Shown piece after piece: positions 36,701 to 48,260 of a stretch of 64,000 nucleotides of DNA. Each line of letters begins with the position of its first letter. Position 1 is the stretch's first letter. The translations under genes were made by a program, and so were the position numbers. This DNA is from Rhea pennata (taxonomy: Eukaryota; Chordata; Aves; Rheiformes; Rheidae), in NCBI RefSeq assembly GCF_028389875.1, contig NW_026907681.1, positions 1,674,001-1,738,000 of the forward strand, given 5' to 3'. The notes under the pieces are model-generated. The model did not search any database. It had not been told where the DNA came from and saw only the letters and a list, made by a program, of their open reading frames with translations.

Positions 36701-37140
36701 TGTTTCTGGGGTCACTTCTTCCTCAGTGCCGGACGGGTCGCTGCTGGGCCCTGGCTGCTGCTTGTGGTTGTGAGGTCACTTGGACCTCCGTGCCACAGAG
36801 GCTCGTGCTAGGTCCACGGCTGCTTGTGAGGCCGCCTCTTCCTGAGTGCCTCATGGGTTTCTTATAGGTGCATGGCTATGGTTTGTGGCAGTGGGGTCCC
36901 TTCTGCCTGAGGCCCTGACAGGCCAGTGCTATGGCCGTGTCTGCTCTATCAGGCTGTTTGGTTACTTCCGCCTGAGGCCCAGATAGGCCACTGCTAGTAA
37001 CACGGCTGGTGTTTGTGCTTGTGAGGTCCCTTACGCTGCAGAGTCCGACAGGTCAGTGCCTGCCAGTGAGGTCATTTTTGCAGTAGTGTCTGGCCAGTGC
37101 CAGGCCCATGGCTGCTGTTTGTGGTTGTAAGATCATTTCT
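33770..37140 (+). repeat. 65-75-bp minisatellite, direct arm, split by an LTR
   Basis: Degenerate tandem units with the core TGAGGTCACTTCTGCCTCAG, then TGCCTGACAGGCCAG, then GCACATGGCTGCTGTTTGTG, repeating about every 65-75 bases. They are clearest at 34770-35290 and 36420-37140 and weaker around 33770-34770. An LTR at about 35300-36005 interrupts the array, which resumes in the same orientation. No open frame follows the periodicity. Confidence 0.75.
35300..36005 (+). mobile_element. solo LTR inside the minisatellite
   Basis: Sequence shared with 49560-49922, ending near a GCTGACTTGCCAAACAGGACA stretch that also occurs at 46180. It starts with a tandem pair of about 50 bases, each with GATAGTTGGTGRGAATGG and TTGTAACTTTT. 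No internal retroviral sequence follows; the minisatellite resumes by about 36010, so this is a solo LTR. Exact borders and target duplication are not resolved. Confidence 0.65.
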
Positions 37141-37284
37141 TGTGGTTGTGTGGATTGTCTCTTTCTAACAGTCCTCGAGGAGAGGTTTGTTCTGTATCTG
37201 CAGCTGCAAACCTGTCCCTGTTTGCCCTCCTCATTTCCCTGGGTCATGTCTATAGTTGCTGTGAGTGTCAGAGATGTTGGTGCT

Positions 37285-37735
37285 GTGGGGTCACAAAGAT
37301 GACTGAAGGGTTGGAGCATCTCCCATAGGAGGAGACACTGAGAAAGCTGGGACTGTTTCTGCTGTAAAGCAGACTGCTGGTGGGGATCCTTTCCAGGTAT
37401 CTAAATATCTGACGGGAGGGTTTAAGGAAGATGGAGACCATGACTCTGAGTGGTTCTCTAGCACCCAGCAAGAGGAAGAGAGGCAATGGGCACAAAATGG
37501 CAAATCATGACTTTCCACCTGAGGGCAGAAAAACACTTTTTCACTCTGAGGGTAGGTAAGCGCTGGAAGAGGTTCCTCGAGAAGTTGTGGAGTCTTGGCT
37601 TGATGAGATACTCCAAACCTGCCTGACCCAGTCCTGGACAACCTGCTCTAAGCCCCCCTGCTTGGTCAGGTGGGTTAGACCAGGGGATCTCCAGAGGTCC
37701 CTGCCAATATCATCTATTTTGTCATTCTGTGAAAA
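37285..37735 (+). mobile_element. CR1 LINE, 3' end
   Basis: Standard CR1 3' order ending in GGGGATCTCCAGAGGTCCCT and CATTCTGTGA. Diverged and 5'-truncated. Confidence 0.85.
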
Positions 37736-38334
37736 CAACAAAACTCACACTCAAAACAACCGTTCAGAGAAAACAATGAAGAAACCAGAGGGTTGCTAGC
37801 AGCAGCTAGATTGTCTAGGTTGTTTTCAGTGTCTGTGGATGTGGAAGGGAAAGAAAGAGAGGTTTTAATTCCAGATCTGTTCTTTTCATGCCATGTGCAT
37901 TAAGAAGAAGAAATCACTAGTCAGGATATCAGGATGGAGGCATCTGTGATGCTGCTGACAGGAGGTTGAAGGACTACAGCAGAGGGGCCTGGGTGCAGCA
38001 ACCGCCTCATCTACCTTGTGCACCTGAATTTGCCCATGTGCTTGTTGCTCGGGCTGCCCTTGTGGGAGCATTTCACTCTCTCTCCTGAGTCAGAGAGCCT
38101 GGGAAAAGCAGCCGCTCAGCTGAGGTCTGAGCACCAAGTGCTGGGGGTGCTCGCTTGGTCTGGTGCAAGTACTGTAGGTATTGAGGGATTGTTTAGTTTC
38201 TTTTGGGGAAACAGTTTCCTGATGTGAAGAAGTAAAGACTAGTGCTAGACCAGGAGTGGGCAGAAGGGGTGTCCATGAGTCTGTTCTGCACTTTCCTTAT
38301 TCCTGGCATTTCTGTTGATGTGCATCCAGATACA

Positions 38335-38625
38335 AGACCCCTTGCACTTCCTTTTCCTCACAACAGCCACACTGTCGGCCGCCTTTGTCACACAGACGTG
38401 TTGCTTGCTCATGGCCAACTTGCCCACCCGGATCCCTGGGTCCTTCTCTGGAAAGCTGCTCCTCAGCTGGTCAGTCCCCAACGTGTCCTGATGCCTGGGG
38501 ATTTTTCTTCTCATGTGCAGGACTTGAGATTTCCCATTGACAAACTTCATGAGGTTCCTCTCTGCCCCTTTCTCCAGCCTGTCAATGGCCCTCTGCATGG
38601 TGCCACAACCTGCCTGGTTGTGCAG
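38335..38625 (-). mobile_element. CR1-like interspersed repeat, minus orientation
   Basis: Contains GTGCAGGACTTGAGATTTCC, AACTTCATGAGGTTCCTCTC and CTCCAGCCTGTCAATGGCCC, a phrase recurring across bird genomes as part of an old CR1-type repeat. Subfamily not determined. Confidence 0.55.
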
Positions 38626-39469
38626 TAAATGTGGACCAGGCAGCACTCGTGTGTGCCTGTTGTGGGTAATGGGCTGCAGAGGGCTGTGGGCAAGGAAGTG
38701 CAAAGGCTGGAGGGGTAAATGCAGATCTGTGGATTTATACAAGTGCTGTGCAGTGCTGGTGTGTCCACATGAGCAGAGCTGCTCAGCCAAGGGCTCCGCG
38801 GGCATGAACCCCTTTTTTGTAGTTGTAGGGGCAGAAAGGATTGCATGTTGGAGTGTATCACAAGGTAACTGCAGGCACCGCTTCTGTGCTCACAGCTCCT
38901 GCCCAACCTTTAAAAACGTTGCTTCATTTTGAAGTAGAATATCCCCTTTCGGGACTTTTTTTTTTTTCCTTTTAATTTCCTTTAAGCTTAGGTACTAGAT
39001 TTGTTCCTTGATGATTAACAATCATGGAGAAGTATTCAATGCCCAGTTAGCTAGTAGAGGCAAGAGAGACAAAATTTGGAGTGGATTTTTTTTGTAGCTG
39101 TTTTTTAATTCAGCTATTAATCCTCTGGCATCCAAACAAGAAAGCAGGTGAAGGTATTCTCTAATTACAATTTGGCTAACTGCATTTTTAAAGCAAAAAA
39201 GGTGTTCCTTGGGAAGCACAAACCCATGTGAAACCTGTAGCAGCTCCCCATCCCTGTGCAGGGAACAGCCCAGGACAGCATCTCCCATGGCATGGGCTGG
39301 GACAGTGGTTGAGTGGTGACCCCCCACCACGGGGTGCAGATAGAGCAGAGCCAGGACCAAGGCTGGGCACCATTGAGAAGGGGTTCTGCCCATTTTTGAG
39401 GCTAGTCACCTCTGGGAGCCTCTGTCCTGCACCTGAGGGGATGCGCTGGGTCCCCCGGCCCAGATGCAA
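38626..39469. other. non-coding interval
   Basis: No gene seen. Contains a T run near 38957 and AT-rich sequence around 38950-39180. A 123-codon minus frame at 39022-39393 matches nothing I know. Confidence 0.35.
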
Positions 39470-39575
39470 TCCCATCTAACGTGCTGTAGGTGACCTTGCT
39501 TGTGCAGGCTGGTTCAACTAGATGATCTCCAGTGGTCCCTTCCAACCTCAACGATTCTGTGATTCTTCCTTTGCC
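39470..39575 (+). mobile_element. CR1 LINE tail
   Basis: Short 3'-terminal CR1 piece: GATGATCTCCAGTGGTCCCT followed by TCCAACCTCAACGATTCTGT. Confidence 0.85.
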
Positions 39576-39799
39576 TTTGGTGTGCCAAAATCCTCTTGTC
39601 TTTTTCAGCACAGATGCTCCCCAGCCTCTCTGCTCCCAGCCTGAGGCTTTGAAGAGTGTTGGGCTGTGCCGGCTGGTTGCGCTGAACTCAAGAACTCATC
39701 ATTTGTTAAGGAGAAGAATTTCTTGGAGCTTAGCAGTTCTACACCTACGACAGATGCTGGACAACACTGAATACGCCAGAGGTATAGGAAAACTAGAAA

Positions 39800-42480
39800 G
39801 ATTTGTAAAGCTCGAAATGTAATGGAGCTGGTAATACAGAGTCATGGTGGGATAGCTCACATGACTGGAATGCGGTCGTGGATGGCTACGTGCGTTCTAG
39901 GAAAGACAGGCCAGGAAGGCGAGGTGGTGAGTTCCTCTTTATGTGAGAGAGCAATTGGAATGCCTCGAGTTCTGCCTAGGAGTGGAGGAGGAGGCAGTCG
40001 AGAGCTTATGGGTGAAGATTAAAGGGCAGGCTAGCATGGGGACCCCGTTGTGGGTGTCTAAGACAAGTCACCTGACCAAGAAGAGGAAGTCAATGAGGCC
40101 TTCCACAGACAGCTGGAAGTAGCCTCCCAGTCACAGGCCCTGGTTCCCATGGCAGACTTCAACCACCCTGACATCTGCTGGAAGGACAGCACAGCTAGGC
40201 ACAAACAGTCCAGGAGGCTCCTGCAGTACATCTATGGTAACTTCTTGACACAGGTGGTGGAGGAGCCTACGAGGAAGGTTTTCTTGCTGGACCTTGTCTT
40301 AAGCAACAAAGAAGGACTGGTTGTAGATATGAAGGTTGGGGGCAGCCTTGGCTTCAGTGACCATGAGGTGGTGGAGTTGAGGATCCTGCAGGAAAGAACT
40401 AGGGCAACAAGCAGGACTGCAACCCTGGACTTCAGGAAAGCAGACTTCAGGCTCTTCAGAGACCTAATTGGTGGAGTCTCATGGGTTAAGGCCCTAGACG
40501 GAAGCGGGGTCCAAGAGAGCTGGCTAGTATTCAAGCATCACTTCCTCCAAGCTCGAGTGAGGCATCCCAAGGAGAAAGAAGTCCAGCAGATGGGGCAGGA
40601 CACTGGCATGGATAAGCAAAGAGCTCTTGGCCAAATTCAGACAGAAGAAGAAAGTACACAGAATGTGGAAGCAGGAAGAGGCTAGTTGGGAGGATTATAG
40701 GAATGCTGTCAGAGTATGTAGAGATGTGACGAGGAAGCCTAAGGCCCAGCTGGAATTAAGTCCAGCGAGGGATGTTAAGGACAACAAGAAGGACTTCCTC
40801 CTATACCGCAGCAGCAAGAGGAAGGCTGGGGAAAATGTGGGCGTGCTGCTGAATGGGGCAAAAGCCCTGGTGACGAAGGCTGCAGAGAAGGCAGAATTAC
40901 TGAATGCCTTCTTTGCTTCAGTCTCCACTGCTAATGGCAGCCCTCAAGAATCCCAGAGGCTGAAGACAAGGGAGAAAGTCTGTAGAAAGGAAGATTTTCC
41001 CTTGCTTCAGGAGGATCGGATTAGAGATCTTCTGGGCAAGCTTAATGTTCACAAACCCATGGGTCCTAATGGGATACACCCACGAGTACTGAGCTGCAGA
41101 TGCTCTTGCCAGACCACTCTCCATCATCTTTGAAAGGTCCTGGAGAACAGGAGAGGTGCCTGAGGACTGGAAGAAAGCCAATGTCACTCCAGTCTTCAAA
41201 AGGGGCAAGAAAGAGGTCCCAGGTAACTACAGGCCAGTCAGCCTCACCTCCATCCCTCAAAAGGTGATAGAACAGCTCATTCTGGATGCCATCTCCAAGC
41301 ATATGGAGGAAAACAGGGTGGACTGTGAGGTTGATTGAGGATTGAGAACTGGCTGAACGGCAGAGCTCAGACGGTTGTCGTCCGTTGTGCAGAGTCTAGT
41401 TGGAGGCCTGTGGCTAGTGGAGTTCCCCAGGGCTCAGGACTTGGTCCCATCCTGCTCAGCTTATTCATCAATGACCTGGTTGAAGGGACAGAGTATCTCC
41501 TCAGCACGTTTGCTGACGATACCAAGCTGGGAGGAGTGGCTGATACAGCTGAGTGCTGTGCTGCCATTCAGAGAGACCTGGCCAGGCTGGGGACTGGGGC
41601 AGAGAAGAATGTCCTGAGGTCTGACAAGGGCAAGTGCGGAGTGCTGCACTGAGGGAGGAATAACGCGAGGCACCAATACTAGCTGGGGCCTGACCTGCTA
41701 GAAAGCAGCTCTGCAGAGAAGGACCTGGGAGTGCTGCTGGACAACAAGTTAATTATGAGCCCGCAACGTGCCCCTGTGGCCAAGGCAGCCACAGGTATCC
41801 TGGGGTGCATTAGGAAGAGGTTAGAACCTCATTAGGGTCTTGGCAGCAGCAGCAATGTTGTCTGTGATGTTCCTTTTCCCACACTGGCTCTTTTTGCATG
41901 CATTCAGATGTGCCCATGTGTAGTAAGAGCACCTGTGGAAGATCTGGTGAGGACTCAGGCAACTGGCAGAGCACGTGAGAGCAGCCCCAAAGGGTGCTCT
42001 CTACCCACTGACCAATCCAGTCAGGGCGGACATGCATATTGCCCTTTGTCAATGATGTCTAGCTGCTTTGCAGCCAGTTGCTACTCCAGCTGCATACGGT
42101 CGAGATGAAGAAATAGCTCTAGTCTGACCAAGTGTGTAACGCTCCTCAGTGTGTATAAGGATCTGAAGGGAGAGTGTCAAGGGGATGGGGCCGGACTCTT
42201 GTCGGTAGTGCCATGCGGCAGGACGTGAGGCAACGGGCACAACCCGAAACACAGGCAGTTCTGCCTGAATATGAGGAGGGAGTTCTCTACTGTGAGAGTG
42301 ACAGAGCACTGGAACGTGTTGCCCACAGAGGTTGTGGAATCTCCTTCTCTGGAGCTATTCAAAGCGCGCCCAGATGCACCCCTGTCTAACCTGCTGTAGG
42401 TGACCCTGCTTGAGCAGGGGGGTTGGACTAGAAGATCTCCAGAGGTCCCTTCCAACCTTACCCGTTCTGTGAAAAGGGCC
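39800..42480 (+). mobile_element. CR1 LINE, 5'-truncated, ORF2 decayed
   Basis: About 2.7 kb. An endonuclease part (ADFNHPDICWKDSTARHKQS, LSNKEGLV, GFSDHEVVEL) is followed by reverse transcriptase (PEDWKKANVTPVFKRGKKE, NYRPVSLTSIPQKVIE, GVPQGSGLGPILLSLFIND, FADDTKLGGVADTAE). It ends at about 42475 with the CR1 tail (GATCTCCAGAGGTCCC, TTCCAACCTTACCCGTTCTG). Several frame changes and stops (40683, 41131, 41336, 41650) show it is inactive. From about 41827 to 42145 the expected CR1 sequence is replaced by unrelated DNA. Confidence 0.9.
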
Positions 42481-42599
42481 TTTAGGGGACGCGGAGTGAC
42501 TCCTGGCTGGCCATCCAACCTGGGTGTCCAGCAGCTTCCCAGCTGTGACCGCTCTGCGCGGTTCCCGGGGCTCCCCATGCACTTTGGAGTAGAAGTCAT

Positions 42600-42935
42600 T
42601 CATTAAAGTGAGGTCCTCCTGAATGGCTGCACAACTCTCTGGTGTATCAACCGCTTACGAAAGCCCCATAAACAGCACCCGCTGCCCTACTGCCCTTACG
42701 CACTGAGCCCATCCATTCATTGTAGAGTTACCTTTCTTATGCCATGCTGAGTATTCCCAGTCCCCTTCTGGGGAAAATATGTGTGGAAAGGGCTCCGGGG
42801 AGGATTTTCTCTATCACCTTCTCAGGGATCAAGCTGAGGCTGACAGGCAGACAGGCTGCCAGGTCTGCATCCTCCTTCTTGCCGTGCTTGTGGGTAGGAG
42901 TGATTTTTACTTTCTTCCAGAGCTCAGGAACCTCC
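42600..42935 (-). mobile_element. CR1-derived fragment, minus orientation
   Basis: Reverse complement reads as CR1 reverse transcriptase (PELWKKVKITP and a following LIPEKVIEKILPGAL-like stretch). At 42608-42655 it carries the CTGAATGGCTGCACAACTCT phrase found in other bird repeats. Confidence 0.65.
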
Positions 42936-43325
42936 CCCAGTTTTATATACGCTTTTCAGGGAGTACTTCATACCAATTTTCCTACCGGTTACAATTTCAT
43001 TATTCGCTCTGCGCTTGCACTTTCACCTTCCTGTTAATTAGCTTACGAAGTGGAGAAGAGGCGGTGACATCATTATCATGGCATTTCCATCTCATTATTC
43101 ATTTAGGGGTGTCTAGGATAACATGTTAATAAGCCTTCATGAACCGACAGTCACTTGTGGGTTATTCCGCTGTTTTTGAGTTGCCTACCTCTCACATTCT
43201 TTGACGTGCTGTGGTTTCAGCAAGGTCATTCCGCTGCAGCTGGTTATCCCTTGCAATGCTGTTTTTCTCTCCGCCTTGGCCTTGAGTCGTGTTAACTATT
43301 TGCAGGGGTTTCCTCTCAGCATCGC
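42935..43325. repeat. unclassified repeat, copy 1 (LTR-like)
   Basis: About 390 bases closely related to 45775-46165. Shared blocks include CTTTTCAGGGAGTACTTCAT, TTCCTGTTAATTAGC, TTTCCATCTCATTATTCATT and TTAGGGGTGTCTAG. Both copies have the same orientation. An ERV LTR in minus orientation is likely but not shown. Confidence 0.7.
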
Positions 43326-43589
43326 TCCAGCATCACCATGACAACAGCCAGCTCCCTCAGCATGCAGACTGATGCCTGTCCAACTGGTCTACAAGTCGCT
43401 GAGGCCTAGTATGAGCTGGGGTACTGCCTCCCTCCTCCCTGGGACCTTTCTGCAGCCCACAGCTAACTGCTAAAACTCATTGCAGGTTGAAAGGGTCAGC
43501 GGGTACACCTGGAACGGGTGAGTGAGTTCGATGGACTGCTCCCAAGATGGCTGGGGATCAGAAGTGCTTGCTGGGTGAGGCAAGGGGGC

Positions 43590-43738
43590 TTGTTCAGCCT
43601 GGAGAAGAGCTTTCAAGAGCACCTCAGGGCCTGGGAAACCTACTCTGCCACCATAGCTGACCCTGCTGGGAGCCAGAGGTTGGGCTAGAGGCCGCCGGAG
43701 GTCCTGCCTTGCCTCAGCAAGCCTGTGATTCCTTCTGC
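43590..43738 (+). mobile_element. CR1 LINE tail, diverged
   Basis: GTTCAGCCTGGAGAAGAGCT at the start and GGTTGGGCTAGAGGCCGCCG / GGAGGTCCTGCC / TGTGATTCCTTC at the end give a short relic of the CR1 3' end. Confidence 0.7.
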
Positions 43739-43739
43739 T

Positions 43740-45445
43740 CCAGCTCTTCTCTTGCTGATGTTGGAGAAAGCACTGAGGTTCCGTGGGACCATGGAAGTAC
43801 ATCAGACACAAGCACGATCTGCCCTGGGTCCTGCTTTGCTTCACCTCTTAGTCTCTTTCTCGCTCTTTTCCCCAGTCTAAGTTCTTCCCTCTTGCCATCC
43901 ACATAGCCTTGCCTCCAAACAGCCCGTCTCTGTTTGCTCTTTCCCCACAGGGAAAGGTTTTGCTTGTCTTGAACCGTCTTCTGGTGTTTTTGAGATGCCT
44001 TTGAGATGGTAATTCCTACCTTGGCCAGCAATGCCATTACACTAGCAGCTCCTGCTAGTAGTGGTGCTGTGCTGCAGTTAGTTCTGCCCGCTGTTATCTT
44101 GTCAGAGGCACCACAAAGTGTGGGTGAGCCGTCTGCACACACACATGAGCAGCTGACACCAAGGAGCTTCTGTCTGGTGGAATCCTGAGAAGCCCGGGGA
44201 TTCAGCCAGCGGCACCTTCATGAGGATTTACAAGCAGAAGGGGCAAGTCGTGGGAAGAGGACTGCTGTGCGTCAGGGCAGGCTGGGACCTGACAGGCTGA
44301 GGCGTGGCAAGAAGGGCCTGGGTGTTACAAGGGTGCTGTGGGAGCCTGTGGTGTGCACCCGAGGTGCATAAGGCCAGATACGCATGGGTCTGTGCTGGGA
44401 GGAGGGTGGCCGTGCAGACCAGGGGAGTTGCTATGCCCCTTGACTCAGCACTAACATGTCTGATTTGGGGGCTCCCAGGAGCTTTCCTTGGCAGTGGGAA
44501 ACAGCATGAGAAGAGGAGAGCCACAAAGTGCAGCTTAGTTAGTTTGTGAGGATGAAGAAACGTCGCCTGAAGGGTGGTGCTTTGGTGTAAGAGGTCCCCC
44601 TGAGGCAGTGAGTGTGTCATCATCCCGTGGCTTTGTGTTTCAAGGAGCAGCCAGTAAGAGGGAAGAGACATCAGTGAAGGCAGGGAGATGCCAGGGTGAG
44701 AGCAAGGTGGGGAAGCAGGCTAGCGATCTACAGGGACACACGCACAAGAGGCGTGGGACAGCATAGGGCAGCCTGTGCTGGAGACAGCAGAGGGCTCTGG
44801 CAAGGCTGAAAGCCTCCATCGGAACTGAGGGCTTGGTGCCCTCGGCTAGGGCTGTTGTGTGGGCCACCAGGGCCAACCAGGAGACACCGGGGCCTTGCCA
44901 TTCCCTCGCCCCACTGGGCAGCCTGCAAGGTGTTGTGTCCTTGCCCTGCACTCGCCATTGCACGCCCCCACCCTCACACTGCCCCAGGAAGAGCCTTGAG
45001 CAATGTGCAACGGAAAGGAACTCCCTTCCCAGGGGCTGGGTGTCCGTGCCTGGCCATTTTGCTTGATGAAACACAGGAAGAGGTTACGTGGTGTCAGAGC
45101 CACCTGCGCATTTCCTCTGCCTGCCTGTGATTGGGGATCACAATGTTCTGCTCTCATCAGCCCCCCTTGTTGCTAATGGCCTTCAGGGGGACCCATTCAC
45201 GCTCTGCAAACCTTTGGGCTGGGCTTCTGACTTTGACTTCTTGACCATTTGGTTCAATCTGCTCTCAGAAGCTGAGTCCATGCACTCAGCACCAGAACCC
45301 CATGGGGCTCATTAAAATGCAGAAAGCCCTGATGAACCACCGCTCTCCCTTTAATTTTCTTCAAGGCTTGTACGGCTAAATGCAGAGGTTTGGGGAGTGT
45401 CCCAGCTGAAAGACAGTCTTCCCTAATACGCCCATCTTTCTGCTT
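43740..45445. other. non-coding interval
   Basis: No exon recognised on either strand. Overlapping open frames of 60-147 codons in several frames reflect GC-rich sequence; none has splice borders and a known family together. Confidence 0.35.
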
Positions 45446-45454
45446 CTAGTGTGC

Positions 45455-45680
45455 TTTCTTCTCCTCCTTCTGCTTCTGCAGCTTCTGCTGCTGCTGCTTC
45501 TGCTTCTTTTTCAGCTTGCAGAATAAGGGAGAGCAACATTCTCCAATTGGTATGGATCCAGGGTGTCTCCTCATGAAGTCAGGACACATCAAAAAGCACT
45601 GTCCTGGAGATGAGACACTGTATGTGTTGTCCCAAATCTGGGTTCTGTTACCCGGTGTGGAAGCAACCAATAGACACACG
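45455..45680 (+). pseudogene. possible retroviral nucleocapsid relic
   Basis: After a CTTCTGCTG-rich microsatellite (45450-45512), the plus strand encodes GCLLMKSGHIKKHCPGDE. This looks like a CCHC zinc knuckle (C-X2-C-X3-GH-X4-C) with the second Cys changed to Met. It sits directly before the repeat at 45775 and may be eroded ERV gag. Short and uncertain. Confidence 0.3.
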
Positions 45681-45774
45681 GTGTCAAGATGTTTGTTTAT
45701 TTCATTTCTGCGCAGAGATGGGTGCTAGGTGATAAATCCACAATGCTGGCACACTTTCTCCCCCTCTTATTCTT

Positions 45775-46165
45775 GATTTATACACACTTTTCAGGGAATA
45801 CTTTATGCAAATCTTTCTATTGGTTACAGTTTCATTACATCAGGTAATCGCTCTGCGCTTGTGCTTTCACATTCCTGTTAATTAGCATTGGAAGCGAAGA
45901 AGAGGTTGTAACATCATTATCTTGTCATTTCCATCTCATTATTCATTTAGGGGTGTCTAGTTTAATATGTTAATAAGCCTTAATGAACCTAAGGTGAATT
46001 CTGGGTTACTCTGACGTTTTTGTCTTACCTCCCCCTCACATTCTTCAAAGCGCTGTGGTTTCATCAAGGTTATTTAGCCAGAGCTCGTTATCCTTTGCAC
46101 TACTGTTTTTCTTTCCGCCTTGTCCTTGAGTCCTGTTAACTATTTGCAAGGTTTTTTCACAGGAT
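45775..46165. repeat. unclassified repeat, copy 2 (LTR-like)
   Basis: Same family and orientation as 42935-43325, with many shared 15-25-base blocks. Just upstream, 45690-45712 reads on the minus strand as GAAATAAATAAACAAACA with a polyadenylation signal, which would suit a minus-strand LTR end. Confidence 0.7.
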
Positions 46166-46177
46166 TTCTCCAACATT

Positions 46178-46222
46178 AGTGCTGACTTGCCAAAGCGGAC
46201 ACCCAGCCACCGGGAACCTAAG
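46178..46222 (+). mobile_element. fragment of the 35.3-kb LTR family (3' part)
   Basis: GTGCTGACTTGCCAAAGCGG and ACACCCAGCCACCGGGAACC match the end of the solo LTR near 35955-35993 with a few substitutions. Confidence 0.6.
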
Positions 46223-47141
46223 TGGCAGAGCAGCAGGGGCGCGGGCGGCTTCTAGCCCTGCTTGTGCCGCAGGCACTGTGACTGCGTTGCCGGCCCGCAC
46301 CCGACACTTGCTTCCTCTGCTAGACACCAAGCCAGCATCTCACAGCTCTTCTCGGTGCCACCAGCACTGGGCACGCAGCGCCCTGCCTTCTGCCCTGTGA
46401 GGATGAACACACACCGCTGAACTTCCTGGCAAATGGGATCCTGCCCAGTGTGCAGTGCTGCACAGATCACTTGTCCCTGCACATGCCCAGCTCTCTGTGG
46501 CCCAACATGTCCATGTCGCCAGGGGTGCAGTCATGGTCGCAGTTGAACACAGCACTGCAAACTGCTAGCCCCTGCAGGGTCATGGGGGACATGATGAGAA
46601 CAGGACATGCACCTGGTAGTCCTACACTGTGGCTACAGAGGGGACGGGGCACCCCATGTGCTTCCCCATCTCTGCAGGGGTGCCAGCCCTTGCAAGCTGC
46701 CTGGAGTCAGCAGCTGTTAAGCGTGCCTGCGGTGGCCCTACTCTAGCATGGCTTTCCTTGGTGTGTCCTCCGGAGTAGACAGTCAACCCTCTTCTCCATT
46801 TCCTGGCATGGGAACTGAGCCAGGGGCAGCTGTGCTCACTAGGATTCCCCACGTCTCTGCATCCGCCAGCAAGCTCCGCTCAGTCTCCACACCTCTCCCC
46901 TCCCGTGATCCCTCACTCAGCAGCCCGCAAACAGTGCCCAAGCCAAGGCAGGCAGGGGGATCCCTGCCACAAACTGGTAGCGGCAGAGGAGAGCTACAGG
47001 CACCAACATCACGTCCACGTGCAGCTCCGCACTGTCTGTCCCGGGGTCCCTGCTGGCAGCTCCAGTTATCTCCACACATCTCTGTAACACACCATCCTCT
47101 CCATTCCTCTTTCCGGGCCCACCTCACCTCAGGGCAGGTCT
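46222..47141. repeat. dispersed duplication, copy A
   Basis: Near-identical (by eye well above 90 percent) to 52019-53423 over two blocks: 46222-46290 with 52019-52088, and 46290-47141 with about 52583-53423. Copy A lacks about 495 bases present in copy B. It carries no recognised gene; the same direction and high identity suggest a recent local duplication. Confidence 0.85.
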
Positions 47142-47361
47142 CTATCGTCTGCGCAGGGCTGACCTCCACCCACGCAAGGAGGCGGAAGGTGCTCCCACCG
47201 CAGGAAGCAACCAGCAGAGATCATGCTGTTTGTAGGAAGGCAGAGCTATGCTTTGACAAAGGGTCACACAAGCGTATGCACATGGAGATGAGACCACATG
47301 CATTCTCATGGAGAGTCACGTGCAGCTGTGCACACATGCATTTGCACATGCATGCACACAG

Positions 47362-47384
47362 GGGCACACACACACACACACTGG
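47362..47384. repeat. (CA)n microsatellite
   Basis: Short run of CA dinucleotides within a wider CACA-rich region (about 47300-47440). Confidence 0.8.
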
Positions 47385-47774
47385 GACAGTGCACACAGGT
47401 TCACACCTGTGCTCATACCACCACGTACACATGCCTATTCACACAGGGACATGCAAGCCGTGACTTTGCACTGCTGTGGAAAGCACCCCCTGGCAGCACT
47501 TTGCTGAATCTGGAGCTGGTTCTGCAGGCAGCACACAGGGCAGAGCTGCTGTCCCACGTACCCAACAGGCTTGAGCCAACCTTTGCTCTTTGGAAACGAC
47601 CAAATCCTGTCGAGAATGGCAGTGGCAGGGAAAAACTCCAGCGCTGAGTCCTCACACCAGGGTCACCACTATCCCCAAATCACCTGCCTCCTGAAAGCTC
47701 CGATCTGCTTCAGTGCAACAGCAAGATGCATTCTGCCTTCAAAGTCATTTCTCCACGGGTTCTTGCTGCTTTTA

Positions 47775-48260
47775 ATCACAGATTGCCGAAAGCCTGAGGT
47801 GGGCAGGAGGTTTGCAGGCCTCTAGTCCACCCCTCTGCTCTAGGCAGGGCTAACTCCACGTAAAGCAGGCTGCTCAGGACCTTGTCCAGCTATGTTTTGA
47901 ACCTCTCCAAGGACACAGGGCTCCTGCCTCTCTGGTGCCTCTCCCAGGGCTGCACCACTCTCAGGCACAAGAACAGTTTCCTTTCTACCAGTCCTAATTG
48001 CCCCAGGGGCACCTCAGGCCAGCTGCCTCTCGTGCCTTCACTGAGCACCTCTAAGAAGAGTCTGCCTCCATAGCCTCCTCCGGGTGCTGGATCACTGTCT
48101 TAGATCCCCCTTCATTATCCTTTCCCGAGACAGAACAAACGCAGCTCCTTCAGCCTTTCCTCCTACGTTGTGTTCTCCAGCCCTGACCATCTTCATGGGC
48201 TCTGCTGCACTTGCTCCAGCTTACTGGCAGCTCTCATGGTCCCTGCACAGGGCACTGCAT
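47775..48260 (-). mobile_element. CR1 LINE 3' region, minus orientation
   Basis: Reverse complement of the CR1 3' end. In the given orientation it has GCCTCTAGTCCACCCCTCTG, TTGAACCTCTCCAAGGACAC, CACAAGAACAGTTTCCTTTC and CTCCAGCCCTGACCATCTTC, all bird CR1 landmarks in reverse. Confidence 0.75.
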
